A stretch of 64,000 nt of DNA from Bacillota bacterium (lineage in GTDB: Bacteria; Bacillota; Sulfobacillia; JAJYWN01; JAJZPE01): contig JAJYMC010000003.1 in NCBI GenBank assembly GCA_021787335.1, forward strand, positions 62,001 through 126,000, written 5' to 3'. Under the pieces are notes generated by a model. The model made no database searches. It saw only the letters and a program-made list of their open reading frames with translations, and was not told where the DNA came from. The position numbers and the translations under genes are program-made. This document shows, piece after piece, positions 50,154 through 59,057 of the stretch (position 1 is the first letter of the stretch; each line of letters starts with the position of its first letter).

Positions 50154-51359
50154 ATGCGCAGACCGTTCAAGGCCGTCAAGGTCTCCGAGCACGTCCACTG
50201 GGTCGGGGCCATCGACTGGGGTCTCCGTGACTTCCACGGCTACTCCACCGAGCGCGGCTCGACCTACAATGCCTACCTGGTGCTGGCCGACAAGCCGACC
50301 CTCATCGACACGGTCAAGGCCCCCTTCGCCGACGAGCTGCTGGCCCGCGTGGCCTCGGTCATCGACCCGGCCAGCATCGAGTATATCGTCTCGAACCACG
50401 CCGAGATGGACCACTCCGGCTCACTGCCGCGGGTCATCGAGGCCGTCCGGCCGAAAAAGGTCTTCGCCTCGACCGTCGGGGCCAGGGTCCTGGCCGAGCA
50501 CCTCGACCTGGGGCTGGAGGTCCAGCCGGTCAAGGACGGCGAGCGGATCAGCCTCGGGAACATGGAGCTGCAGGCGCTGGAAGCCCGCATGCTGCATTGG
50601 CCGGATAGCATGTTCACCCACCTCGCCGCCGACCGCGTCCTCTTCTCGAGCGACACCTTTGGGATGCACCTGGCCTCGACCGAGCGCTTCGTCGATGAGC
50701 TGACGGGCTGGCGATACCAGGCCGCCAAGTACTTCGCCAACATCCTCCTGCCCTACGCCGCGCTGGTCCCCAAGCAACTGGCCAAGCTCGAGCCGGCGGG
50801 GCTGGGCATCGACATCATCGCCCCGGACCACGGACCCGTCTGGCGCCACGACCGCCACGAAATCCTCGGTCTCTACGCCGCCTGGGCCGAGCAGAAGCCG
50901 ACAATGAAGGCCGTCGTCTTCTACGGGACCATGTGGCAGAGCACGGCGGCCATGGCCAGAGCCATCGTCGAGGGGCTGGTCGCCGGCGGGGCCACGGCCA
51001 AGCTTTTCCCGATGGACTCGAGCCACCGCAGCGATATCGTCACCGAACTGCTCGACGCCGGGGCGCTTCTGGTCGGCTCGCCGACCCTGAACAACAACAT
51101 GCTGCCCTCGGTGGCCGACGTGATGACCTACCTCAAGGGGCTCAAGCCGAAGAACCTCGTCGGCACGGCCTTCGGGTCATACGGCTGGAGCGGCGAGGCC
51201 GTCGGGCAGCTCAGGGACATCCTGGCCGAGATGAAGGTCGAGCCGGCCGGGGAGGGCATCAAGGTCAAGCACGTCCCCGGCCAGGAGGATCTCGAACGCT
51301 GCTTCAACCTGGGCCTCCAGGTGGCCGAGAAACTGAAGGAGGTGGCCGTCGGTGTTTGA
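50154..51359 (+). CDS. fprA: FprA family A-type flavodiiron protein
   Basis: 401-aa flavoprotein. The metallo-beta-lactamase-like diiron domain has [12 protein letters not shown] and FSSDTFGMH, and the C-terminal flavodoxin domain starts [18 protein letters not shown]. These enzymes reduce oxygen to water or nitric oxide to nitrous oxide in anaerobes. The ATG at 50154 has only a weak SD, so coupling to upstream translation may matter. It overlaps the next gene, its likely electron donor, by 8 bases. Confidence 0.94.
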   Translation: MRRPFKAVKVSEHVHWVGAIDWGLRDFHGYSTERGSTYNAYLVLADKPTLIDTVKAPFADELLARVASVIDPASIEYIVSNHAEMDHSGSLPRVIEAVRPKKVFASTVGARVLAEHLDLGLEVQPVKDGERISLGNMELQALEARMLHWPDSMFTHLAADRVLFSSDTFGMHLASTERFVDELTGWRYQAAKYFANILLPYAALVPKQLAKLEPAGLGIDIIAPDHGPVWRHDRHEILGLYAAWAEQKPTMKAVVFYGTMWQSTAAMARAIVEGLVAGGATAKLFPMDSSHRSDIVTELLDAGALLVGSPTLNNNMLPSVADVMTYLKGLKPKNLVGTAFGSYGWSGEAVGQLRDILAEMKVEPAGEGIKVKHVPGQEDLERCFNLGLQVAEKLKEVAVGV

Positions 51360-52110
51360 TCCCAAGGCCCTGTGGAGCATCACCTACGGGCTCTATGTCG
51401 TCACCGCGCGTTCCGGCGACAAGCTCAATGGGCAGATCGCCAACACCGTCTTCCAGGCAACGGCCGAGCCGGCCCGCGTCGCCGTGAGCATCAACCGCAA
51501 CAACCTGACCCATGAGTACATCGAAAAGAGCCGCGCCTTCGCCGTCTCCTGCCTCGACGAGACGACGCCGATGGAGTTCATCGGGCTCTTCGGCTTCAAG
51601 AGCGGCCGCGAGGTCGATAAGCTGGGCCAGGCCAAGCACCGTGAGGGCGCGACCGGCAGCCCGGTGGTCACCGAGAACGCCCTGTCCGTCATCGAAGCCA
51701 GGGTGGCCGACAAGCTCGACGTCGGCACGCACACCATCTTCGTCGGCGAGGTTGTCGCCGCTGAGGTCCTGCGACCGGGCAAGCCGATGACCTACGCTTA
51801 CTACCAAGAGGTGAAGAGAGGCCGCGCGCCGAGGGCCGCGCCGACCTATCACGCGCCGGAGGGCGGCGCCGGCGAGGCCGCGAAGCCGGCGCCGCCCAGC
51901 GCACCGGACGAGGCCGCCAAGCCCGCGGCGCCCGTCCCGGGCCCGACGATGAAGAAATACGTCTGCGACGTTTGCGGCTACGTCTACGATCCCGCGGCTG
52001 GCGACCCCGACGGCAAGGTCCCGCCGGGGACGCCGTTTGAGAACCTGCCGACCGACTGGAAATGCCCGGTCTGCGGCGCGAGCAAGGACGAGTTCTCGCC
52101 GCAGGACTGA
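51352..52110 (+). CDS. hrb: High-molecular-weight rubredoxin (flavin reductase-rubredoxin fusion)
   Basis: 252-aa fusion. Residues about 1-160 form a flavin reductase/flavoredoxin domain ([31 protein letters not shown]). An Ala/Pro linker follows, and a C-terminal rubredoxin (about 200-252) has [12 protein letters not shown] and [13 protein letters not shown]. This matches Moorella Hrb, the NADH-linked partner of FprA. GTG at 51352 lies within the end of fprA. The pair forms an oxygen/NO reductase chain. Confidence 0.93.
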   Translation: MFDPKALWSITYGLYVVTARSGDKLNGQIANTVFQATAEPARVAVSINRNNLTHEYIEKSRAFAVSCLDETTPMEFIGLFGFKSGREVDKLGQAKHREGATGSPVVTENALSVIEARVADKLDVGTHTIFVGEVVAAEVLRPGKPMTYAYYQEVKRGRAPRAAPTYHAPEGGAGEAAKPAPPSAPDEAAKPAAPVPGPTMKKYVCDVCGYVYDPAAGDPDGKVPPGTPFENLPTDWKCPVCGASKDEFSPQD

Positions 52111-52175
52111 AGCTTCAACCGCAAGCAGACCGGCCGCGGTCGAGGAGCGCGGCCTGGCAACAAATGGGCCTTTTC

Positions 52176-52203
52176 TTGACGTAACATGACCGTGTGTTAT
52201 AAT
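52176..52203 (+). promoter_or_regulatory. Promoter of the CAT-anticodon tRNA gene
   Basis: TTGACG at 52176-52181 and TATAAT at 52198-52203 with a 16-base spacer. Confidence 0.75.
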
Positions 52204-52243
52204 TGAGACTGCTTGAGCATACGTCAAGAGCGCACCTTTGCGC

Positions 52244-52319
52244 GGGCCCATAGCTCAGCGGTTAGAGCTACCGGCTCATAACCGGTTGGTCCCTGGTTCA
52301 AATCCAGGTGGGCCCACCA
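52244..52319 (+). tRNA. tRNA with CAT anticodon, probably tRNA-Ile2
   Basis: 76-nt cloverleaf with encoded CCA: acceptor GGGCCCA/TGGGCCC, anticodon arm CCGG-CTCATAA-CCGG and T arm CCTGGTTCAAATCCAGG. The T arm and variable loop resemble E. coli tRNA-Ile2 (lysidine-modified CAT) more than elongator tRNA-Met, but the identity is not certain. Confidence 0.9.
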
Positions 52320-52329
52320 GCGAAAAACG

Positions 52330-52365
52330 AACCCCATGGTCGTGCGACCCTGGGGTTTTCTTTTT
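52330..52365 (+). terminator. Terminator after the CAT-anticodon tRNA
   Basis: AACCCCA-GGTCG pairs with CGACC-TGGGGTT (one internal mismatch) and TTCTTTTT follows. The stretch 52366-52581 beyond it shows no gene or structured RNA that I can support. Confidence 0.85.
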
Positions 52366-52581
52366 CCACCGTTGCCTGTTCAACCAGCGGCGGCCACCCC
52401 CGCGTCGCCCCAGCGATGGCGACTTGGCGGGACTTCCGTGCGCGTCAGTGATTTTCCTTCGCCAGCGCCCGGGGCCGCCGCCGGCGGGTTGAGTCAAATC
52501 GCTAGCAGCGGCTCATACTGATATTGACCACGGAGGCGTGGCACGAACCAGGTCTTTAGCTGGACACAGGAGGTAACGCGA

Positions 52582-52980
52582 ATGGCTACAAAGTCTAGAG
52601 TCGGGTCGGGTAATATAAGTGGCACGGGTGTCACCGTGCGCATCGTCGTCGGCATCATCCTCTTGGCCCTGGCCATCTTCCGGTTCGTCGTCGGGTTCTG
52701 GGCGGGCGTCTTCGTGACCGCGGGCATCGTCGCGTTCATGACGGCCTTCACCCGGACCTGTCCGGCCACGACGGCATGGAATCTATGGTTCGGCGGCGGC
52801 AGCAGCCCTGCGCCCAAGCGCCTGACCGGCGGCGGACCCGAGCCGGGGCAAAGCTCCGCGTCCGCGAAGGGCTCGAGCGGCGGGCACGGGCGATCTGAGT
52901 CCGAGAAGCGCGACGCGTCCGGGGCCGAGAGCGGCAGCGGCGGCGGCAAGCACGGCGGCGACAGCGACAAGGACCAGTGA
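52582..52980 (+). CDS. DUF2892-like small membrane protein
   Basis: 132-aa protein. Residues about 15-60 resemble the DUF2892/YgaP membrane domain, with two hydrophobic helices (VRIVVGIILLALAIFRFVVG and FVTAGIVAFMTAFT) followed by the family-like TRTCPATTAWNLWFG. The rest (about 70-132) is Ser/Gly/Lys-rich and probably disordered. ATG at 52582 has AGGAGGTAA. The function is unknown. Confidence 0.75.
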   Translation: MATKSRVGSGNISGTGVTVRIVVGIILLALAIFRFVVGFWAGVFVTAGIVAFMTAFTRTCPATTAWNLWFGGGSSPAPKRLTGGGPEPGQSSASAKGSSGGHGRSESEKRDASGAESGSGGGKHGGDSDKDQ

Positions 52981-53133
52981 TCGGGTCCCGCCCATTCCTG
53001 ACGAGGTAGGAAGCGGGCGGGGGGGCGTGGAATCACTTCTATGACCGGTCGGTGGCCCCACGCGCCGGCCGACGGTCCGGCCGCCATGAGCGCCGGGCCG
53101 GCCATCCTGACCCTGGACGGAGGACGCGCGGCG

Positions 53134-53868
53134 GTGGCCTTCGGAGTCCTGCCCCCCCGTCTCAACTGCATCGCCGATAAGGTCCCGCCCGGAAGCGTGG
53201 TCGCCGACATCGGCACCGACCACGCTTATTTGCCTATCGGCCTCGTTCTCAGCGGCCGTTCACCGCGGGCCATCGGGAGCGACACCAAGCGGGCCCCGCT
53301 GGCGGCGGCGGCCGCCAACATCGTCGACGCCGGGGTGGCCGGTCAGGTCGAAATCCGGGAGGGCACCGGGCTCTCGGTCCTGACGCCCGGAGAGGTCGAC
53401 GTGGTCGTCATTGCCGGCCTGGGTGGCGTGCTCACCTGTCGCATCCTCGAAGCCGACCCGGCCGTACGCTTCAGCGTCGAGCGCTTCATCCTTCAGCCGA
53501 TGATCGGGGTCGAGGTCGTCCGGCGCTGGATTGACGACAATCAGCTGAAGCTGGCCGACGAGGACCTCGTCGAGGACGAGGGGCGGCTCTACGAGGTCAT
53601 CGTGGCCGAGCCGCGGACGGGCAGCCTTCCCGCGCCGGATGACCCGCACGGGCTCGGGCCCGAGGTCATCGACCTCGTCGGCCCGCTACTCCTCAAGCGG
53701 GGGCACCCGTTGTTGCGCCGCCATGTGGAGACGAAGCTCGGCCAGTTCCGTAAGGCTCTGGAGGAGTTGCGTCAGGCAAAGGCGCCGCGATCGGCCGAGG
53801 TCCGCGCGCGTTACCAGAGGATCGCCGACGGGCTGGCAGAGGTGCTCCGGTGCCTGCCAAAGTCGTAG
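53134..53868 (+). CDS. trmK: tRNA (adenine(22)-N1)-methyltransferase
   Basis: 244-aa SAM methyltransferase of the TrmK/YqfN family. It begins PPRLNCIADKVPPGSVVADI with motif GTDHAYLPIGLVLSG. EVDVVVIAGLGG replaces the usual GMGG, and FILQPMIGVEVVRRWI follows. GTG at 53134 is preferred to ATG at 53041: GGAGG lies about 10 bases upstream and the family N terminus starts here. In Bacillus it lies near sigA; here a 22-kb block separates them. The usual Nif3-like partner does not follow. Confidence 0.88.
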   Translation: MAFGVLPPRLNCIADKVPPGSVVADIGTDHAYLPIGLVLSGRSPRAIGSDTKRAPLAAAAANIVDAGVAGQVEIREGTGLSVLTPGEVDVVVIAGLGGVLTCRILEADPAVRFSVERFILQPMIGVEVVRRWIDDNQLKLADEDLVEDEGRLYEVIVAEPRTGSLPAPDDPHGLGPEVIDLVGPLLLKRGHPLLRRHVETKLGQFRKALEELRQAKAPRSAEVRARYQRIADGLAEVLRCLPKS

Positions 53869-53944
53869 ACGTGGCCGGGGTATTCTGTTAAGCTTGAACA
53901 GGGCGCCCGCCGCCCCACAGGCGATTACGGGGGAGGAAGAGGAT

Positions 53945-54436
53945 TTGCCGGCCAATCAACGCGCGGCCCGACCGCTCGTGGTCTACATCGACGGTGGGTC
54001 GCGCAACAACCCGGGCCCGGCGGCCATCGGCGTGGCCGTCTTCGAGCGGGAGGCGCTCAGTCGCGGCCAAGCGGCCGCGGAAGAGGGGCCCAAGCCGTTG
54101 AGCGAGGTGGGCCTGTACATCGGCCGGGCCACCAACAACGTCGCCGAGTACACGGCCCTCCTGCGCGGCCTCGAGGAGTGCCTGGCTGTCGGGGCCAGTG
54201 AGATCGAGGTCCGCTCCGATAGCGAACTTCTGGTCAAACAAATGAAGGGCGAGTATAAGGTAAAGAGCGAGGGGCTGCAACCCCTCCACGGACGGGCCCG
54301 GTCCCTGAGCCTGACCGTGCCCACGCGGTACGTCCACGTGCCGCGGGAGAAGAACCGGCTCGCCGACGCGCTCGTCAACCGGGCCCTCGACGAGTGGGAG
54401 AGAAGGAACCGCGATGCAGCCAATGGGGAGAAGTAG
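53945..54436 (+). CDS. Ribonuclease HI family protein
   Basis: 163-aa RNase H-fold protein. The four acidic sites are visible: Asp in VYIDGGSRNNPGPAAIGV, Glu in NNVAEYTALLRGLEE, Asp in VRSDSELLVKQMKGEY and Asp in EKNRLADALVNRALDE. It cleaves RNA in RNA-DNA hybrids if active. TTG at 53945 has GGGGGAGG eight bases upstream. It overlaps the next gene by 23 bases. Confidence 0.9.
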   Translation: MPANQRAARPLVVYIDGGSRNNPGPAAIGVAVFEREALSRGQAAAEEGPKPLSEVGLYIGRATNNVAEYTALLRGLEECLAVGASEIEVRSDSELLVKQMKGEYKVKSEGLQPLHGRARSLSLTVPTRYVHVPREKNRLADALVNRALDEWERRNRDAANGEK

Positions 54437-55430
54437 GGCCGTCAGGGCGGCCGCCCTGGTCCTTGCCGCTGTGGTGGTTCTGGCCCTGGCGACGGCCTTC
54501 GCACCATTGCCGTCCCTGGCCGCGGCGGCCTCGACCGAGCCGGTCTACCCGGCCCGACCCGAAGGCTACGTCAGCGACCTGGCCGGGGTCTTCACCGCGA
54601 GCCAGCTGGCCGACCTCGAGGCGATGCTCCGCGACCTCGACCGGGCGACCACGGCCGAGCTGGCCGTCGTCACGGTCAAGACCACCCAGCCGGTCACCGT
54701 CGAGGAGTATGCCGTCAAGCTCTTCGAGAAGTGGGGCATCGGCAAGAAGGGCCGTGACAACGGCGTCCTGATGCTCCTCGCCACGGACGACCGGGCGGTC
54801 AAGATCGAGGTCGGGTACGGCCTCGAGCCGGTCATCACCGACGGCACGGCCGGCTCCATCCTCGACCGTTACGTGGTGCCCCGCTTCAAGCAGAACGACT
54901 ATGCCGGCGGCCTGACCGACGGGGCCAAGGCCATCGCCAACCTCATCGCCCGCGATGCCCAGTCCCAGCTATCGCCCCAGTACCAGATCAAGGGGCGGGT
55001 CGTCGGCGGCATCCTGCCCGATTTCGTCCAGCGTGACGTGGTCATCCTGCTCGTCCTGGGCGTCCTCGGAGTCATCGTCATCGCCGCCGGGCTCAGCGGC
55101 CTCATCACCCGGCGCTGCCCCAAATGCGGCGGACGGATGTGGCGCTTCGACCGGGTGGCCGTCCACGCCACGGAGCACGAGGCCGGCCGCGGCGAGCGCG
55201 TCTACCAGTGCCGCAAGTGCGGGTACGAGACGACCAAGGACTTCGTCATCCCGCCCCTCGGGCACCCGCGCGGCGGGTCGGGCGCGGGCGGCGCCGGCGG
55301 CATGGGCCCGGGCTGGTTCGGCGGTATGGGCGGCTTCGGCGGCGGAGCCGGCGGAGGCAAGCGCGGCGGCGGTTTCGGAGGCTTCGGCGGCGGCCGCAGC
55401 GGCGGCGGCGGGGCCTCGCGGAAATGGTGA
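54414..55430 (+). CDS. TPM domain-containing membrane protein (YgcG-like)
   Basis: 338-aa exported protein. A signal peptide or anchor (AAALVLAAVVVLALATAFAP) precedes a TPM domain (YVSDLAGVFTASQLADLEAM, ELAVVTVKTTQP, EVGYGLEPVITDGTAGSI). A membrane helix (VVILLVLGVLGVIVIAAGLS) is followed by a zinc ribbon (RRCPKCGGRMW and YQCRKCGYETT) and a Gly-rich C terminus. TPM domains are tied to envelope stress or photosystem repair; the role here is unknown. ATG at 54414 lies inside the RNase H gene. Confidence 0.86.
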   Translation: MQPMGRSRAVRAAALVLAAVVVLALATAFAPLPSLAAAASTEPVYPARPEGYVSDLAGVFTASQLADLEAMLRDLDRATTAELAVVTVKTTQPVTVEEYAVKLFEKWGIGKKGRDNGVLMLLATDDRAVKIEVGYGLEPVITDGTAGSILDRYVVPRFKQNDYAGGLTDGAKAIANLIARDAQSQLSPQYQIKGRVVGGILPDFVQRDVVILLVLGVLGVIVIAAGLSGLITRRCPKCGGRMWRFDRVAVHATEHEAGRGERVYQCRKCGYETTKDFVIPPLGHPRGGSGAGGAGGMGPGWFGGMGGFGGGAGGGKRGGGFGGFGGGRSGGGGASRKW

Positions 55431-55487
55431 AAGGCCGCGGGTTTGGGGCGGCTCAGGTGTATCGGAGTGATTGGTGAAAGATGACCG

Positions 55488-55517
55488 GGGAGCCGTCGTT
55501 TGACGGCTCCCTTTCTT
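55488..55517 (+). terminator. Terminator after the TPM gene
   Basis: 10-bp perfect stem GGGAGCCGTC/GACGGCTCCC with a GTTT loop and TTTCTT. Confidence 0.9.
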
Positions 55518-55565
55518 GCTATCCGTTGGGGCCCGGACTGACCAAAAGTGGTCCAGTCTAGTCAC

Positions 55566-55595
55566 TTGACACATTCCAATTGGGAAGTGTATAGT
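55566..55595 (+). promoter_or_regulatory. MerR-type promoter with operator in the spacer
   Basis: TTGACA at 55566-55571 and TATAGT at 55590-55595 with an 18-base spacer. ACACATTCC-AATT-GGGAAGTGT (55569-55590) is an imperfect inverted repeat filling the spacer, the layout used by MerR activators. Confidence 0.75.
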
Positions 55596-55639
55596 GGAAA
55601 CCACAAACCGCCACCCGGCCGGGAGGAGGGCCCACCGCT

Positions 55640-57118
55640 GTGCTCAGAGGCCTTACCGCCAAGGAAGTCATCGCTCGCGCCCGCGAAACGGGCCTCGACA
55701 TGAGCGCCAGGACCTTTCGCCTTTATGTCGACTTGGGTCTGGTGCCCCGGCCGTCCGTGCGCAGCAATCCGCGTGGCGGCCGGTCGGGTTACTACGAATC
55801 CCGTGTCGTTGGCCTTCTGCGGGCCATCGTGCAGCTGCAGGCGCAGGGGCAGACCCTCCAACAGGTCAAGGCTTTCCTGGACCGGCTGGCGGACATCGCT
55901 CGTTCCGGCGGCCGCGACCCACTGGAGGTGCAGTTGGAGGCGGCCGAAGCCCTTGCGGACGGCGATCACGCCGGCGCGGGCGGCCCCAAAGGCGGCCAAG
56001 ACCCGCTCATCTGGCGTTCCGTCGGAGGCCCGCTGATGGCTGAGTTGATGCGGCACGGCCATCGGCCCGACCCTTCAGCGGTGGCCGAACTCAGGCTGCA
56101 GGCGGTCCTGCGCGACGGCGAGCGGGTGGAGGTGCCGTTGTTCCTGTCCCCGGCCGCGGTCGTCCATCGTCACCCGACGCGTCGAGACGACGCCGCCCTC
56201 GGGTTCATCACCGCTGCGCACGAGACTGAAGTCGAGGGCAAGGACCGGCCGCCGGTTTCCGCCACCCGGATGCGCGACTGGCTGGAGCACTCTACCGATA
56301 TCTCCCGGCCGAACTTCTTCGTCGCGGCGCGGGCGGCGCAGTCGCGACGGCCCACGGACGAAGCTTCCACCCTCCTGGGTTTCGCCGCCCTGGGCGTCGA
56401 GCCCGAGCGCCTGCGGGCCGGTCAGGTCCGCCTGGAGGGGCCGTACGTGGTCCCCGAATACCGGGGGCAGGGGCTGGGACGGGCGCTCCTGGAACAGGCC
56501 GAGGCCCGGGCCCTCGAACTCGGCGCGGGCCACATCGACGCCTCCATCGACGCCAGCGCCGCCAGGGCGGCGGCCTTCCTGAGGCACTTCGGCTATCACC
56601 CCGCGTTCTTCTACTGGGTGGCCGAGATGGATCTGGCCCGGACGGCCGCCGAGCGCCTCGAACATCGCCTTCCGAAACGCGCGACCTCCCGATTGGAGAT
56701 CAGACCGGTCGGCGACCGCGTCGAGCTCGATGCCCACCTGGTTTTCAACGCCCGGGTCCGCGCCGGGACGCCCGGCTTCTACCCGCTGACGGTCGCGGAC
56801 CTCGCCGGCCTGTCTCTCCCGAGCACCCACCTCTTCGATGCCTACCTGGACGGCCGCCTTGTCGGCGTCTCCTGGCACAGCCTGGGCGGCCCGCGCGTCT
56901 ACGTCAATGTCCTGCCCGAGTACGGCGGCACCTGGGTCGAGACCGCCCTGTGGGCTCACCTGCTGCGGTACGCCGCGGGCCAGGGCCTCAAGCGGGTCAG
57001 GACCGAGGCGGCCGGGGCTTCCGAGGCGGCCGCTCAGATCGTCATCTCGGTCGGCTTCGCCATCGACAGCATGCGAGTCTGTTATCGGAAGCGCTTCAAG
57101 GAGGCGGGTTCGCCGTGA
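55640..57118 (+). CDS. MerR-type regulator fused to two GNAT domains
   Basis: 492-aa protein. Residues about 1-75 resemble a MerR winged helix (LTAKEVIARARETGLDMSAR, TFRLYVDLGLVPRP, GYYESRVVGLLRAIVQLQ) with a following helix QTLQQVKAFLDRLADIA. A first acetyltransferase-like domain (about 150-340) contains EYRGQGLGRALLEQAEARAL. A second (about 348-488) contains NVLPEYGGTWVETALWAHLL and TEAAGASEAAAQIVISVGF, where the acetyl-CoA loop is less canonical. GTG at 55640 lies behind GGAGGAGGG. Its stop overlaps the ABC ATPase start. Confidence 0.75.
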   Translation: MLRGLTAKEVIARARETGLDMSARTFRLYVDLGLVPRPSVRSNPRGGRSGYYESRVVGLLRAIVQLQAQGQTLQQVKAFLDRLADIARSGGRDPLEVQLEAAEALADGDHAGAGGPKGGQDPLIWRSVGGPLMAELMRHGHRPDPSAVAELRLQAVLRDGERVEVPLFLSPAAVVHRHPTRRDDAALGFITAAHETEVEGKDRPPVSATRMRDWLEHSTDISRPNFFVAARAAQSRRPTDEASTLLGFAALGVEPERLRAGQVRLEGPYVVPEYRGQGLGRALLEQAEARALELGAGHIDASIDASAARAAAFLRHFGYHPAFFYWVAEMDLARTAAERLEHRLPKRATSRLEIRPVGDRVELDAHLVFNARVRAGTPGFYPLTVADLAGLSLPSTHLFDAYLDGRLVGVSWHSLGGPRVYVNVLPEYGGTWVETALWAHLLRYAAGQGLKRVRTEAAGASEAAAQIVISVGFAIDSMRVCYRKRFKEAGSP

Positions 57119-58230
57119 AGGCCGCCCCGCGGCTCGTCAAGCCGACGCTTGACCATGAGCCGGTGATCAAGGTCGAAGGTCTCATCAAAGACTACATCAT
57201 CCCGGCCCCGCCCACCCGGCGGGGCCTGACTTCCTCGCTCCGCGCGGTCTTCGCCACGCGAAAGGCCATCCGGCGGGCCCTCGAGGGCATCAGCTTCACC
57301 GTTCCGAGCGGCCAGGTCCTTGGCTTCATCGGGCCGAACGGGGCCGGCAAGACGACCACCATCAAGCTCCTGACCGGCATCCTCACCCCGACCGCGGGCA
57401 CGGTCCGTCTCCTCGGCTTCGACCCCCAGCGCGACCGCTATCGCTACACCTACCACATCGGCCTCGTCTTCGGCCAGCGGTCGCTGTTGTGGTACGACAT
57501 CCCGGTCATCGAGTCGCTACGCCTTTACGCGGACATCTATGAGATCGACCGGGCCGCCCTCAAGCGGCGCCTCGACTGGTTCTCCGAACTCCTCGGCATC
57601 GGGGAGTTCCTCCACGTCCCCGTCCGCAAGCTGTCCCTGGGCCAGCGGATGCGGGCCGAGATCGCCGCCTCGCTCCTCCATGACCCCGAGGTGCTCTTCC
57701 TCGACGAACCCACGCTGGGGCTGGACGCCGTGGCCAAGGAGCGCGTCCGCGACTTCCTGCGCCAGGTCAACCGGGAGCAAGGGACGACCATCATCCTGAC
57801 CACCCACGACATGACCGACATCGAGGCCCTTAGCGACCGCGTCCTCATCATCGACCACGGCCGGCTCATCTACGACGGGGCCGTCGAGCCGCTCAAGCGC
57901 CTTGACGACGTGCGGGTCATCCAGGCCGAGCTGGCCACCGGGGCGGACGTCGCGGCTGTCGCCGCCTCGCTGGGAGACCTGCGGGAGTACCTGGCCGAGC
58001 CGGGGTCCCTGACCGAACGTGGCACCGCCGAACCCGGCACCGCCGAACCCGGCACCGCGGAGTCCGGGACCGGCCCGCCACGCCTGGTCCTCCGCGTCCC
58101 GCGCGACCGCTCCGTCGAAGCCGTCGGCCGGCTCATGGCCGTCGCCGACCTGGCCGACCTGAGCGTCCAGCCCCCGCGGCTCGACGCGGTCATCCGTCGG
58201 GTCTACGAAAGGGGCGTGGGGGCCGGATGA
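57115..58230 (+). CDS. ABC-2 type transporter ATP-binding protein
   Basis: 371-aa exporter ATPase. Walker A is GFIGPNGAGKTTTIKLLTG, the Q-loop region VFGQRSLLWYDIPV, the signature KLSLGQRMRAEIAASLLH and Walker B EVLFLDEPTLGLDA, with H-loop TTHD. A C-terminal extension of DUF4162 type includes a repeat Gly-Thr-Ala-Glu-Pro. GTG at 57115 overlaps the stop of the MerR-GNAT gene (GTGA). Two permeases follow with overlapping starts, so the four genes form one translationally coupled operon. Confidence 0.93.
   Translation: MKAAPRLVKPTLDHEPVIKVEGLIKDYIIPAPPTRRGLTSSLRAVFATRKAIRRALEGISFTVPSGQVLGFIGPNGAGKTTTIKLLTGILTPTAGTVRLLGFDPQRDRYRYTYHIGLVFGQRSLLWYDIPVIESLRLYADIYEIDRAALKRRLDWFSELLGIGEFLHVPVRKLSLGQRMRAEIAASLLHDPEVLFLDEPTLGLDAVAKERVRDFLRQVNREQGTTIILTTHDMTDIEALSDRVLIIDHGRLIYDGAVEPLKRLDDVRVIQAELATGADVAAVAASLGDLREYLAEPGSLTERGTAEPGTAEPGTAESGTGPPRLVLRVPRDRSVEAVGRLMAVADLADLSVQPPRLDAVIRRVYERGVGAG
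58021..58065 (+). repeat. 15-bp tandem repeat in the ABC ATPase gene
   Basis: Two identical units GGCACCGCCGAACCC and a third diverged unit, encoding GTAEP, GTAEP and GTAES in the C-terminal extension. Confidence 0.85.
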
Positions 58231-59057
58231 GCCGCTTCGTGGATCCGCCGAGCCGCTCTCTTGCCGCCAAGCACCTGCGCCTGCTGGCCCGCTACTGGGT
58301 CATCACCTTCAAGGAATTCACCGCCTACACCTGGGACGTCTACCTGTCACTGGTGCAGTTCGGGCTGTACATGGCTAGGTCGTTCGTCTTCTGGTGGGCC
58401 GTCCTCGGCACGGCCGGGGCCTTCGGCGGCTGGGGCCTGCCGGAAATCGCCCTCTTCACGGCCGTCTCCTACCTACCGGGGGCCCATGAGTTGGTCTGGA
58501 ACTTCTGGAACCGGGCCTCGCTCTCCGATAAGGTCCTCCGCGGCGACCTAGACAAGTACCTGGCCCGCCCGGTCCACCCGTTGTTCGCCCTGGCCGCCGA
58601 AGACGTCAACCTCGCCGTCTTCATCCGCTATGGGCTGCCGCCGCTGGCCTTGGTGGTCGTCGTCGCCAGGGTCTATCACCTCCCGGTCGGGGCCGGGTCG
58701 TTCGTTCTCGGCTACCTCGTCCTTAGCCTGGGCAAGTTCGCCCTCGTCCTCATCCGCGCCACCGTGTCCATGCTGGCCTTCCGCCACGGCGAGGTATCCC
58801 AGGTGCAACGCTTCTTCTTCCAACTGACCGCCTTCGGCGGATACCCCGTGACCGCCTATCCCGCCGCTCTGCGAGCCTTCCTGAGCTATGTCCTGCCGGT
58901 GGGTTTCGTCGCCACCTACCCGACCCTGATCATGCTCGGCCGGTCGCCGACCGCCCCCGTCCTGGCCTTGGCCGCCGCCCTGGCCCTGGCCTGGTTGGCC
59001 GTCCTGACACGAGCCTGGCGCGCCGCCGTGGCCGGATACGATTCACCTGGGGGCTGA
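58227..59057 (+). CDS. ABC-2 family transporter permease (DUF990/ABC2_membrane_6-like)
   Basis: 276-aa membrane protein with about six helices. The N terminus has YWVITFKEFTAYTWDVYLSL, then RGDLDKYLARPVHPLFAL, a motif common in this permease class, and a C-terminal region with FQLTAFGGYPVTAYPAALR. It probably forms a heterodimer with the next permease. ATG at 58227 overlaps the ATPase stop (ATGA). Confidence 0.88.
   Translation: MSRFVDPPSRSLAAKHLRLLARYWVITFKEFTAYTWDVYLSLVQFGLYMARSFVFWWAVLGTAGAFGGWGLPEIALFTAVSYLPGAHELVWNFWNRASLSDKVLRGDLDKYLARPVHPLFALAAEDVNLAVFIRYGLPPLALVVVVARVYHLPVGAGSFVLGYLVLSLGKFALVLIRATVSMLAFRHGEVSQVQRFFFQLTAFGGYPVTAYPAALRAFLSYVLPVGFVATYPTLIMLGRSPTAPVLALAAALALAWLAVLTRAWRAAVAGYDSPGG

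Noticed and set aside
52244-52319. Firm call of this CAT tRNA as elongator tRNA-Met
   Set aside because: T-arm and variable-loop bases look closer to tRNA-Ile2; identity needs the modification enzyme context, so only the anticodon is certain.
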